The notes beneath the pieces are model-generated. The model had not been told where the DNA came from. It ran no database searches and saw nothing but the letters and a program-made list of their open reading frames with translations. The translations under genes and the position numbers were made by a program. A stretch of 64,000 bases of DNA from Chrysogorgia sp. JL179-B06 (taxonomy: Eukaryota; Cnidaria; Anthozoa; Scleralcyonacea; Chrysogorgiidae). This document shows positions 21,503 to 28,787 of this stretch, piece by piece. Where the stretch lies: assembly GCA_035772405.1 (NCBI GenBank), contig JAYKKM010000173.1:1409501-1473500 (forward strand), in the 5' to 3' direction. Within the stretch, counting starts at the first letter, position 1; each line of letters starts with the position of its first letter.

Positions 21503-21727
21503 ATGTCAGATCGAAAGGAAATAATGAACGAGGTGTACGACACTCTGCTCTACACCGCCGCAGGAGTTGGAATTAGTTTGGTGTCAAAGAAGGTTCTTGG
21601 AGAATCTCTCAGTACGCCAACCACACTCGTGGGAACATTGAAACTTGCAGTCGCAATCAGTGTTGGGACGATCGCTGTAAAATACGCGCAACAAAAGAAG
21701 CTAATCCCAGACGACCCTTTCAAGTAG
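21503..21727 (+). CDS. Small membrane protein, homologous to the N-terminal half of a B protein
   Basis: 74 residues with two moderately hydrophobic segments (about 13-28 and 45-60). The sequence MSDRKEIMNEVYD, VSKKVLGESLSTP, GTLKLAVAISVGT and QQKKLIPDDPF aligns along its length with the first ~77 residues of the 154-residue element B protein at 53153-53617 (RKELMNELYD, ASKKVLKEPLGTP, GTLKLATAVGVST, SKKYLPIDPF). In A it ends where the other half begins in B, and that half is encoded at 20248-20667 on the other strand. Function unknown. Confidence 0.75.
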   Translation: MSDRKEIMNEVYDTLLYTAAGVGISLVSKKVLGESLSTPTTLVGTLKLAVAISVGTIAVKYAQQKKLIPDDPFK

Positions 21728-21744
21728 GTCGTTCGACGTGTCTC

Positions 21745-21770
21745 GTTTTATAGTTTTTCAACTATAAAAC
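21745..21770. terminator. Perfect hairpin between converging genes
   Basis: GTTTTATAGTT, loop TTTC, AACTATAAAAC: an 11-bp perfect stem. It lies 17 bp after the plus-strand stop at 21727 and 12 bp past the minus-strand stop at 21783, so one symmetric structure could end both transcripts. This resembles the hairpin-dependent 3' ends of Mimivirus-type transcripts. Confidence 0.7.
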
Positions 21771-21782
21771 CACCTTGTAACC

Positions 21783-22712
21783 CTAATAGACTGTGTCGTA
21801 CGCCTCACCTGGTTTGGCACTGGCGATTCTTTTTGCCCACCACTTTTTCTCTTCACTTTTCGTTCGCTTTGGCTTCTCGTCCTCTGACTCTGAGAGAATT
21901 TCTTCGTCTGACGAATCGTCTTCAAACATGACAGCTGTGGCTGTTTCACACTTCGACTCGATCACCTCAGGCTTCGCCTCTCGACGGGGTAAGAGACGTT
22001 TCATCCCCATCTTGCTTGGCTCCACGACTACCTCGTACAACTTGACCTGCAAGGAGATGCGAGCGCCAACAAAGATGGACTCGATCTTCACTGCACCGTT
22101 TGCCCAGCAGTGTTTTCCCATGAGTGACCGAACCTCCACCGGTTTGTTGTCAGGGTCAAAGAACTGCGTAAGGAACTTGTCTTGCTTTTTGTAGTAAATT
22201 AGTTTTGCGTATAGCGTTGGACCACGACCGGGAACCCTTCGAAGAACGGTTTTCCCAGTCTTCTTGTCCTCAACCTTCTCTGTTTTCCAATAGAGGGGGT
22301 TTAGTCCACCCTTTGACTTGGTAAGATCGTTGCGCTCCAATTCGAACCTGTCGATCTCTTCACGGTTTTCGACCAAGTGGTCGATACAATTGTCGACGAT
22401 GGCGTCAAAGGTACTCACCCAAGCTTCCTCTTCTTTTGTAGGACCATCGCGGTTCCACAAACACAGGGGAAAAGTGTAGCCAGTGACCTTGCCAGTCTCT
22501 TGACTTGTGTTTTCTGAAACTCCAAACGAGTACAGGCGCTCGGTGGGGATGATGAGTTCACCCTCTGTCCCATCCTCGTTGCGAGTAGAAATGTTGATTC
22601 TCTTAAACTTGAGTTTGCTGTCTGGGATCTCCCCCGAAACAGGATCGGAAAAGATCATGTGTTCTTTTGGGTTATAACCCTTTGCGGGTGTTAGCTGCGT
22701 ATTCTCGGTCAT
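21783..22712 (-). CDS. Candidate single-stranded DNA-binding protein (DUF5871/gp2.5-like)
   Basis: About 309 residues from ATG 22712 (an in-frame ATG five codons upstream, 22727, is possible). A beta-rich core includes GPTLYAKLIYYKKQDKF (about 169-185), then a GKHCWANGAVKIESIFVG block and a QVKLYEVVVEP block. This order (L/IYAKL, then a W..A..I..I.VG segment, then KL.E..V) recalls the OB-fold ssDNA-binding families of NCLDV and phage T7 gp2.5 type. A strongly acidic stretch (DDSSDEEILSESEDE) follows, then a basic end. An SSB would serve strand-displacement synthesis by the polymerase. The assignment is from memory of family pattern. No counterpart is visible in the B segment. Confidence 0.5.
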   Translation of the reverse strand: MTENTQLTPAKGYNPKEHMIFSDPVSGEIPDSKLKFKRINISTRNEDGTEGELIIPTERLYSFGVSENTSQETGKVTGYTFPLCLWNRDGPTKEEEAWVSTFDAIVDNCIDHLVENREEIDRFELERNDLTKSKGGLNPLYWKTEKVEDKKTGKTVLRRVPGRGPTLYAKLIYYKKQDKFLTQFFDPDNKPVEVRSLMGKHCWANGAVKIESIFVGARISLQVKLYEVVVEPSKMGMKRLLPRREAKPEVIESKCETATAVMFEDDSSDEEILSESEDEKPKRTKSEEKKWWAKRIASAKPGEAYDTVY

Positions 22713-22851
22713 TTTGTTCCTCCTCATCGCAACTCCTTAAGCCATTTTCAATTTCGTCTTTGAGCCGCTCGGCCTTTTTTCGCAAACCCTTCAGGTACCT
22801 CTTCCAATCATCGGCCATAGCCTTTTTAACCCGAGGACGTGTGTCTATCAT
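22672..22851 (-). CDS. Small charged protein overlapping the SSB candidate start
   Basis: 59 residues, starting MIDTRPRVKK and containing KRYLKGLRKKAERLKDEI, probably a single charged helix. Its end overlaps the start of the SSB candidate by about 41-56 bp in a different frame, and it begins 24 bp after the stop of the LamG-like gene (22875). It fills an otherwise empty 147-bp gap in a tightly packed minus-strand group. No homologue is visible in element B. It could be a chance frame. Confidence 0.35.
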   Translation of the reverse strand: MIDTRPRVKKAMADDWKRYLKGLRKKAERLKDEIENGLRSCDEEEQNDREYAANTRKGL

Positions 22852-22874
22852 CTCCTTTTCTTCTAGACTCTTTT

Positions 22875-23621
22875 TTAAGAAATGTCGTACTCCAACATCA
22901 TGCTCTTGTTGATCCTTGAGATGTCGTCCGCCTCCAAGAAACCTTTCACAACTTTCAAACCGTAGATCTCACCTGACACACCTTTCGTTCTTTCCGTACT
23001 CGCGAAACGTTCGTTGAAGAATATGGACCCAAAAGGAGCACCAATACTCTTAGCGTTCGCGTTAAAGGCTGATCGGAACAACACCGTGTCGTTGCATCTC
23101 ACATGACTACCTTTCATCAACCAATGACAAGATACGAGATGTTTGTCAGTCCCTACAAGACCAGGGGGTAGTGTACAATTATACTCCTTTACAGGCCACC
23201 CCCCACCGTACGATAGTCGATTAGTAAACCCTATTTTGTAACCTATAAATTTATCGTGACTCCCATTGTCGTTACCAACGACGTACCCGTAACCACCGGA
23301 CGACGGGGTAGCTAGTAACTTGAAAACCATAAATATAGAAACATTGACGTTAGTTAGTTGTGGACAGTCAAAGACCATTCTGTTATTACCCAAATTCTTC
23401 ACAGAGTCAGCGTCGACATCCACGGTGGGACTTTTGAGGAACGTGTTCTGGTGGAAGCGGGAAGTCCCGTCTTCTATTTGCTCCACTTTGTTGCTACCCC
23501 CTGAAGCGTTATGATAGGTAACCTTCGCGTTTTTAACGTTCACGTTAAAAACGGTCTCATAAGGAAGTCGAGGTGGTTTCTCTTCTTTCTTTGGTTCATC
23601 GTATCCAAGGTACAAGCTCAT
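22875..23621 (-). CDS. LamG/concanavalin-like protein, candidate surface or fibre protein
   Basis: 248 residues. From about residue 85 the pattern is that of a LamG/ConA-like sandwich: FDCPQLTNVNVSIFMVFKLL, GNDNGSHDKFIGYKIG, LSYGGGWPVKEYNC, HLVSCHWLMKGSHVRCND, and GEIYGLKVVKGFL near the end. The 317-residue element B protein (55349-56302) aligns over this whole region and ends the same way (MMxEYDxS). That B protein adds a fibre-type motif, which supports a virion surface role here. The gene sits 3 bp after the start of the 476-residue gene, an arrangement conserved in B. Cell attachment is inferred. Confidence 0.65.
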   Translation of the reverse strand: MSLYLGYDEPKKEEKPPRLPYETVFNVNVKNAKVTYHNASGGSNKVEQIEDGTSRFHQNTFLKSPTVDVDADSVKNLGNNRMVFDCPQLTNVNVSIFMVFKLLATPSSGGYGYVVGNDNGSHDKFIGYKIGFTNRLSYGGGWPVKEYNCTLPPGLVGTDKHLVSCHWLMKGSHVRCNDTVLFRSAFNANAKSIGAPFGSIFFNERFASTERTKGVSGEIYGLKVVKGFLEADDISRINKSMMLEYDIS

Positions 23622-23624
23622 TTA

Positions 23625-25055
23625 TTACAAGACAAATTTGCTCACTAGCACTCCTATCAACATTTCGATCACCAAGCTAGTCGCAGACGAAGTCTTTGGT
23701 GTGTTCGGAGGAGCAGGAGGTCTTGTTGTCGTTGGGGTGGAAGGAGTTGTTGCGTCCTTCACTTTGACCTTTGCGTCGGGAAGTTTCTCCAAATGTTCTC
23801 CACCACTAGAGTGAGTTTTCACCGCGTCCTCCTTTGGCTTGGAGAAGTTGAGCCCACTATTGTACCCAAATTCCATGTTCGTCTCTGTCGACTCTCTGAG
23901 TAGGTTGTTGTACCCTGGGATGGGTGTTTTCAGAAGTACCATACTTCGCGGTATCAACCACGTGTTTGGTGTGACTGCCATGTCCAACTTGACGTTCGTG
24001 TCCTTGATGGCTTTGTTCATAAGGTTAATCCACACGCTCGGTGAGTACTGGACGACTGCGTCTTCTACGATGTTCCTAAAGACTTGCTGGACTTCGCGAG
24101 CGCTCGCACGACCACCTATAATCGACTGTTTTGACTTTGCTTGCGCACCGAGTAGCGCGTAGACGTAGACCTCTATGGACTGGTTGAGAAGCTCCTGACC
24201 CAACTCTGTGATCCCATTACTGACTCTCGAACAATAGCGCTTGTAATCTCCTTGGATATCTTTGATATCATTAACCCAAGGCCCACTCAGAGCGAGATTG
24301 TTTCTTAACACTCTCCAATCTGGAACGTATAACCTGATAATGTCAGCAATGTCAGGTCCACTTTTGTCGAGACGGAACATTACCCTTCGCATGGTGAAAT
24401 ACACGTGGAACCTCATTAGACTTGTGATCTGCTTTGGGACGTCAGAGTTCGGCGTTAGATTTTGTAGTGAGACGCCCGACCTGTATGTAGCAATGTACAT
24501 CGCTGCGATAGCTTGGTAGTAGCTTTTTGATAGAGTCCACACCGTGTTTATATTGTCCCCGTCCGGACCATCTTGAAAACGCTTCTTCGTGTCTATCACT
24601 ATCTTGGGAAGACTAGACGAAAAGGAGTTCTTGTCGTCGACGTGGACGAGAAAGTTGTTGACCGGGTAGTTGAGAACGTATGGCGGGTACGTGACGTCGG
24701 AAGTCCCAGCTCGCTCCGTGTGGATGAGACTCTGAACTGTTCCACCACTGTTCCAAATCCTCGGGAAGGGTGTGTTGTTACGTAGCCATTTCCACATACT
24801 TTGGTCATTCTTGAACGTGGTGCTGGTAATGTCGGTCGAGATTATATCGCTATTTCGAAAGTATATATCTACTCTCGTTACATCACCTTCTTGTGTTTGG
24901 ACGGGGTCAAACTCGAATTTGTCCATCGTCACGTATGGGTACCTCTTCACGAGGTCTGACTTTGCCTTCTGGATGGCGACCTTTGAGTTCCTTATCACCT
25001 TGTCGTAGTTCTTTCCGTAGTACGCTCGTATAATGGAGTCTTTCGGAGTTGTCAT
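23625..25055 (-). CDS. Large conserved C-terminally anchored protein, element A
   Basis: 476 residues, homologous over most of its length to the 576-residue element B protein (56307-58037). Shared blocks include KRYPYVTMDKFEFDP, VDIYFRNSDIIST, MWKWLRNN, VLNYPVNNF, LLNQSIEVYVYALLGAQA and PGYNNLL. After about residue 410 comes a linker with SGGEHLEKL and Thr/Pro-rich sequence (TPTTTRPPAPPNTP), ending in a hydrophobic tail (VIEMLIGVLVSKFVL). I do not recognise the family. Pairing with the LamG-like gene and divergent adjacency to the penton gene suggest a structural or membrane-anchored virion protein. Confidence 0.7.
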   Translation of the reverse strand: MTTPKDSIIRAYYGKNYDKVIRNSKVAIQKAKSDLVKRYPYVTMDKFEFDPVQTQEGDVTRVDIYFRNSDIISTDITSTTFKNDQSMWKWLRNNTPFPRIWNSGGTVQSLIHTERAGTSDVTYPPYVLNYPVNNFLVHVDDKNSFSSSLPKIVIDTKKRFQDGPDGDNINTVWTLSKSYYQAIAAMYIATYRSGVSLQNLTPNSDVPKQITSLMRFHVYFTMRRVMFRLDKSGPDIADIIRLYVPDWRVLRNNLALSGPWVNDIKDIQGDYKRYCSRVSNGITELGQELLNQSIEVYVYALLGAQAKSKQSIIGGRASAREVQQVFRNIVEDAVVQYSPSVWINLMNKAIKDTNVKLDMAVTPNTWLIPRSMVLLKTPIPGYNNLLRESTETNMEFGYNSGLNFSKPKEDAVKTHSSGGEHLEKLPDAKVKVKDATTPSTPTTTRPPAPPNTPKTSSATSLVIEMLIGVLVSKFVL

Positions 25056-25076
25056 TTTATTTGTATCTCTAAATAA
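25056..25076. promoter_or_regulatory. 21-bp bidirectional start region
   Basis: Only 21 bp separate the divergent ATGs at 25055 (minus) and 25077 (plus). The sequence is roughly symmetric: TTTATTT at one side and AAATAA at the other, so each gene sees an AAATAAA-type word directly before its start. The same gene pair is divergent in element B. Confidence 0.6.
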
Positions 25077-25766
25077 ATGGTGAAACTATCAGTGTTCCTC
25101 GAGAACGGGAAGAAAACAGTCGCGTTGAACAGGAGTTTGATACTCCCAAGAGGTTCGTCTCTAACCGTAAAGTCGGCGAGCGTGTTTTGGAACTACAAGA
25201 ACGTGGTCAAGGACTTCAACGACCACATTCTCTTCAACGGGGTAAAACATACGATACCCGAGGGCTACTGGACTTTTGAGGATCTCGTGGCGCGCTTTGC
25301 GGACGATGAGGACGTGAAAATAACTCTCACACACAACGTGCACGACCATACCTGCACACTAAAGACCCTCCGCCCAGCGAAGCTTTATAAGTTTGGTGAG
25401 CTGCTGGGTTTCCCGACAAACACTACAATGGGCGCAACAAAGGTGGTTAGTCCCAACAGGATAGACATCAACCGCGGTCTAAGGTTCGTAGAGATCCATT
25501 GCGACACCCTCGTGGATGAGACCATTGACGTGTCGGGAAAACGGAGTAGTGTTATCGCTGTTTTACCCGTTACATCGGAGACGACACTCAGTGGAAGTGT
25601 GACAAATTTCCAAACGGTTGAGTCAAAGTGTCCCATCCGTAGCGGCATGTACAACACCCTATCTTTTTACACCAAGACGAACGTGAGTGGGGAAGACAAG
25701 GTGGGAGACATTCTGCTGGATATAAACATTCTCTCTAGTAAGAAAGATGTTGCAAAGCGATGTTGA
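25077..25766 (+). CDS. Minor capsid (penton-type, single jelly-roll) protein, element A
   Basis: 229 residues. The pattern is that of Polinton/adintovirus penton proteins (PX): GYWTFEDL (about 62-69), FGELLGFPTNT (103-113), an INRGLRFVEIHCD block (about 123-137), AVLPV, and a C-terminal DILLDINI. Penton proteins occupy capsid five-fold vertices. It overlaps the integrase start by 20 bp. The 214-residue protein at 58339-58983 in element B has the same blocks (LLGFGENTT, NRGLKYIQV, LLDLHIM). Confidence 0.85.
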   Translation: MVKLSVFLENGKKTVALNRSLILPRGSSLTVKSASVFWNYKNVVKDFNDHILFNGVKHTIPEGYWTFEDLVARFADDEDVKITLTHNVHDHTCTLKTLRPAKLYKFGELLGFPTNTTMGATKVVSPNRIDINRGLRFVEIHCDTLVDETIDVSGKRSSVIAVLPVTSETTLSGSVTNFQTVESKCPIRSGMYNTLSFYTKTNVSGEDKVGDILLDINILSSKKDVAKRC

Positions 25767-26847
25767 AAAGGAGCAAAGTCTCAGGGACTTGTACTACAAT
25801 CCAGTGACTGGTTACCAGAGCAGGGAGAGACTCTATCAAAAAGCGCTGGAGGAAGGACTAAACGTGAGCAGAAATTCAATAAAGGAATGGTTGGAGACAC
25901 GAGACACCTACACGCGGTACGAGCCAGTCGTGAGGCGACACAAGTTTCGAAAGACGTGGGTGTCGGGTCTTGGCGAGCAGATCCAACTCGACCTTGTCGA
26001 TATGGGAAAACTCAAGGACAAGAATAATGGTTACTATTGGATTCTCACGTGCGTCGAGATCCTCAGTCGCTACGCTTTCGCCATCCCCGTGTACCGCAAA
26101 GACACGAGAAACATGACCAAAGCCGTGGACAAGTTGCTTCGCCAGTTCCACACGAGATTTGGGATCTACCCTAAACTTGCTCAGTTCGACGACGGACTCG
26201 AGTTTTACAACGTGGGTGTGAAGAGACTGTTGGAGAAGCACGGGGTCACGTACTTCTCCACAAAGTCAGACAAAAAGGCAGCTGTGGTGGAAAGGTTCAA
26301 CAGGACTCTGAAGACAAGCATGTGGAGATATTTCTACAGCAAGGGGACATACAAGTGGGTAGACATTCTGGACGATCTCGTTGCGAACTACAACAACACA
26401 AAGCATAGCAGCACTCTCACAAAGCCAGCGAATGTGACCAAGGAGAACGAGAGTCAGGTGTGGACGACACTCTTTGGTCACGACTTTGGTGAGTTTCCTC
26501 TCCCAAAGTTCAGACTTGGGCAAAAGGTGAGAATAAGCAAGTACAAGAGTATTTTCACCAAAGGATACGAGGCAAACTTTTCGGAGGAGATCTTTTCCGT
26601 GAGCAAGGTGGTCCGTGGAGACCCAAATGTCTACGTTCTCAGCGACGAGAGTGGGGAGGACGTTATCGGGAAGTTCTACGAGGAGGAGATGTCCTCTATC
26701 GAAAAGACAGAGGACGCGACGTATCGTGTGGAGAAAGTCTTGAAAAGAAAAGTAGTAAACAAGAAGAAAATGGTCCTGGTCAAGTGGGCTGGATACGACG
26801 CGAAGCACAACTCTTGGATACCTGAGAGCGACATGGAGAAATTGTAG
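25747..26847 (+). CDS. int: RVE-family integrase with C-terminal chromodomain, element A
   Basis: 366 residues. The N-terminal part (about 1-75) is helical. The DDE core shows QLDLVDM (Asp 82), QFDDGLEFYN (Asp 148) and VVERFNRTLK (Glu 182), a D,D-35-E spacing. WTTLFG and an SH3-like segment (RLGQKVRISKYKSIFTKGYE) follow, then a chromodomain from about 316 (YRVEKVLKRK...LVKWAGYD...SWIPESDM). The integrase joins TIR ends to target DNA with 6-bp duplications, as seen for this element. The chromodomain would direct it to modified chromatin. ATG 25747 overlaps the end of the penton gene. Confidence 0.95.
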   Translation: MLQSDVEKEQSLRDLYYNPVTGYQSRERLYQKALEEGLNVSRNSIKEWLETRDTYTRYEPVVRRHKFRKTWVSGLGEQIQLDLVDMGKLKDKNNGYYWILTCVEILSRYAFAIPVYRKDTRNMTKAVDKLLRQFHTRFGIYPKLAQFDDGLEFYNVGVKRLLEKHGVTYFSTKSDKKAAVVERFNRTLKTSMWRYFYSKGTYKWVDILDDLVANYNNTKHSSTLTKPANVTKENESQVWTTLFGHDFGEFPLPKFRLGQKVRISKYKSIFTKGYEANFSEEIFSVSKVVRGDPNVYVLSDESGEDVIGKFYEEEMSSIEKTEDATYRVEKVLKRKVVNKKKMVLVKWAGYDAKHNSWIPESDMEKL

Positions 26848-26858
26848 CTAAAGATAAA

Positions 26859-28118
26859 ATGGCTGAAGGAGGTGAAGACAATTTCGAGATGGAAGAAAGG
26901 TTTCCAGAATACGACAATCTAAACGATGAAGATCTAGACACAAGTCTTTTTGAACTTAACGAGAGTCTTGTGGATGGTGACGAACCGCTAGTCACCGAAA
27001 AGATTACATATGTCGAGCGGCTTATTCAAACCAGAGACGTAGAGGAGACAAGTTTCTCGTGGGAAAACACTTTTTCAGAGGGACAAGGTGGGAGTGTAAC
27101 AATAACCGATAGGGGAGGAGAGACAACTGACGTCTCCGCCATCGAGTTTGTGGAGAAGGATAAGGTTGGTACAGCTGGTCACACCATAAATAAGTTTGTA
27201 GTACAAGAGCATGGTGATAGCTCGCGAATAGACCCCCATAGTGACGAGTGGTTAAAACTAAAGCTAAATTGTTCGACGAGTCCTAGCGGTGAAGTCACTT
27301 ATAAAGCGAGGGGAGAGAGAGGACAGAGATTAAAAGAGCAAGTCGTTCTTAATCTTAATCGAGACGGTAAACTAAGGTACAACACGACGAAAGTCGCCAG
27401 CATTGCCGTCGCGCAATTTAAACGGTCTGTGGAGAAGTCGGTGAACGAAAGCAAAAGTCGTAGAGCGTCGTTAGAGAGCATGCCTATGGTAGAGATACGA
27501 CGACAACATGGTGACATACCTGGATTAAGTCCTAAAGAGAACAGTGAATTGAGAGGGGTGTTGAACCCTAGTGACACTATAGACCCCACCTCTAGAATCG
27601 GCGACCAAGGTTCCTTACAAGTCCAAGCAGACTACCTTCAAGAGGTGCTCGACAAGACAGACGCGCTCGCTGAGAGTGAAGGAGACACAAAATTGTCAGA
27701 GCGAAGAGAAGGGTTAAGAATGGCACGCGACCTCACACAAAAGCAAAGGGATCTCGAAGAAACGCGTGAAGACCAAGAAGATGACGTCTCACGTCTCGAA
27801 AAATTCAAAGAGTGGATAAAGAAGAACGCTTTAAGTCTTTCCGCAATAGGGATCACAGTGGCTGGACTAGTTACCACGATCGTTGTTGGAGCAAGAGCCG
27901 CTATCATAAAAGGAGCTGGCGCTGCGTCGTCACTTGCAAAAGCGGTGAAAAATGCAATTGAAAAACTGGGACCATGGGCAGTGGGGCTCGCTAACTTTGT
28001 GTACACTGTGCTGAAAGCTGGTGTAAGTGGACTCGCGTGGCTTGCGCAGAACCTGTGGGTCGTCGTTATTGGGATAGTTTGGTTGGCCATGGAGTGGTAC
28101 CGGAGAAACAGAAAATAA
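26859..28118 (+). CDS. Tail-anchored coiled-coil protein conserved in Polintons, element A
   Basis: 419 residues beginning MAEGGEDNFE. The element B protein at 60081-61514 starts MAEGGFDEIE and shares GVLNPSDTID..SRIGDQGSLQVQ (about 228-251), then a charged coiled coil (DLTQKQRDLEETREDQEDD), KEWIKKN, and a C-terminal hydrophobic third with at least two TM-like helices (SLSAIGITVAGLVTTIVVGA and LWVVVIGIVWLAMEWY). Function is unknown; a membrane-active virion protein used in entry or assembly is plausible. It starts 12 bp after the integrase stop with AAAGATAAA before the ATG. Confidence 0.75.
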   Translation: MAEGGEDNFEMEERFPEYDNLNDEDLDTSLFELNESLVDGDEPLVTEKITYVERLIQTRDVEETSFSWENTFSEGQGGSVTITDRGGETTDVSAIEFVEKDKVGTAGHTINKFVVQEHGDSSRIDPHSDEWLKLKLNCSTSPSGEVTYKARGERGQRLKEQVVLNLNRDGKLRYNTTKVASIAVAQFKRSVEKSVNESKSRRASLESMPMVEIRRQHGDIPGLSPKENSELRGVLNPSDTIDPTSRIGDQGSLQVQADYLQEVLDKTDALAESEGDTKLSERREGLRMARDLTQKQRDLEETREDQEDDVSRLEKFKEWIKKNALSLSAIGITVAGLVTTIVVGARAAIIKGAGAASSLAKAVKNAIEKLGPWAVGLANFVYTVLKAGVSGLAWLAQNLWVVVIGIVWLAMEWYRRNRK

Positions 28119-28151
28119 ACTTCGTCTAAAGACTAGGGAGAGGACATAAAA

Positions 28152-28607
28152 ATGACCGCAAGCGGAACGATCTACGTGATTTATAACCTAGTTGACTCGG
28201 AGATCTACATTGGTTTCACGTTCAAAACCATCGAGAAGCGTCTCGCGGTGCACAAAGAGGCGTCTAGAAAGACGTCTAACCAAAACAACAAATTGTATCG
28301 CAAATCTAACGAGATCGGTTGGCGCAATATGAGAATCTCCGAGATGGAAAAACTATCCTGCTCTAATCTCGAGTTAAGAATTCTGGAGGGAAATTACATA
28401 CTAAGAATGAAGCCTGAGCTAAACACGTACAAGACCGGACTGTATTTCAACGAGTCTGGAGAGTACGACAAGAAAAAACGTCGGAAAGACTCCATGGAGA
28501 GAGACAAAGAGAGAGTCGTCTGTGCGTGTGGTAGAGAGGTTAGTCGTAGAAACATAGCAAGACATAGGAAGACCAACTCTCACATGGGGGTCATTGGCAA
28601 GAGTTAG
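28152..28607 (+). CDS. GIY-YIG nuclease with C-terminal zinc finger
   Basis: 151 residues. GIY-YIG core: TIYVIYNL (6-13), IYIGFT (18-23), conserved Arg in IEKRLAVHK (about 30), catalytic-type Glu in RILEGNYI (79), and LNTY (90-93). A C-x-C-x11-H-x5-H finger lies at 124-144 (CACGREV...RHRKTNSH). Stand-alone GIY-YIG proteins occur in Polintons and giant viruses and may cut DNA in repair, competition or mobility. It is absent from the equivalent place in element B, where the anchored-protein and capsid genes are adjacent, so it was gained or lost as a cassette. A strong hairpin follows its stop. Confidence 0.85.
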   Translation: MTASGTIYVIYNLVDSEIYIGFTFKTIEKRLAVHKEASRKTSNQNNKLYRKSNEIGWRNMRISEMEKLSCSNLELRILEGNYILRMKPELNTYKTGLYFNESGEYDKKKRRKDSMERDKERVVCACGREVSRRNIARHRKTNSHMGVIGKS

Positions 28608-28617
28608 ACCCACAACC

Positions 28618-28642
28618 TTTCGTAACCAAAGTGGTTACGAAA
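28618..28642 (+). terminator. Perfect hairpin after the GIY-YIG gene
   Basis: TTTCGTAACC, loop AAAGT, GGTTACGAAA: a 10-bp perfect stem starting 11 bp after the stop. Its apex (ACC-AAAGT-GGT) is nearly the same as that of the hairpin ending the last gene of the element (ACC-AATGT-GGT, 32406-32426). Confidence 0.7.
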
Positions 28643-28661
28643 TCTTTGACATACTAATAAA

Positions 28662-28787
28662 ATGAACAGACTCGTGAAGAAAGCTAGTGAGGTTAAAGTC
28701 GCGTTTGAGAAGTTTGGGAGGAATCTACATATTTTCATTGTTGGAGTATTATTCCTTCTAAAAAACTTTTCTCGTAATAATAAATGA
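28662..28787 (+). CDS. 41-residue membrane protein overlapping the capsid gene start
   Basis: Starts MNRLVKKASEVKVAFEKF, then one hydrophobic segment (LHIFIVGVLFLLKNF), then a short basic end. ATG 28662 follows TACTAATAAA, and its TGA overlaps the ATG of the major capsid gene (ATGA at 28784-28787), a typical tight viral junction. The capsid promoter motif lies inside its last codons. No counterpart in B. Too short for a family call. Confidence 0.45.
   Translation: MNRLVKKASEVKVAFEKFGRNLHIFIVGVLFLLKNFSRNNK
28759..28783 (+). promoter_or_regulatory. Promoter motif before the major capsid gene
   Basis: CTAAAAAACTTTTCTCGTAATAATAA directly precedes ATG 28784. It matches the blocks before 21245 and 21503 (AAAAAC, T-rich, TCGT, TAATAA). 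Shared use by a capsid gene suggests a late class. Confidence 0.6.

Noticed and set aside
22851..22862. AAAGGAG before the 59-residue ORF as a ribosome binding site
   Set aside because: Shine-Dalgarno pairing does not apply to a eukaryotic element; treated as chance.
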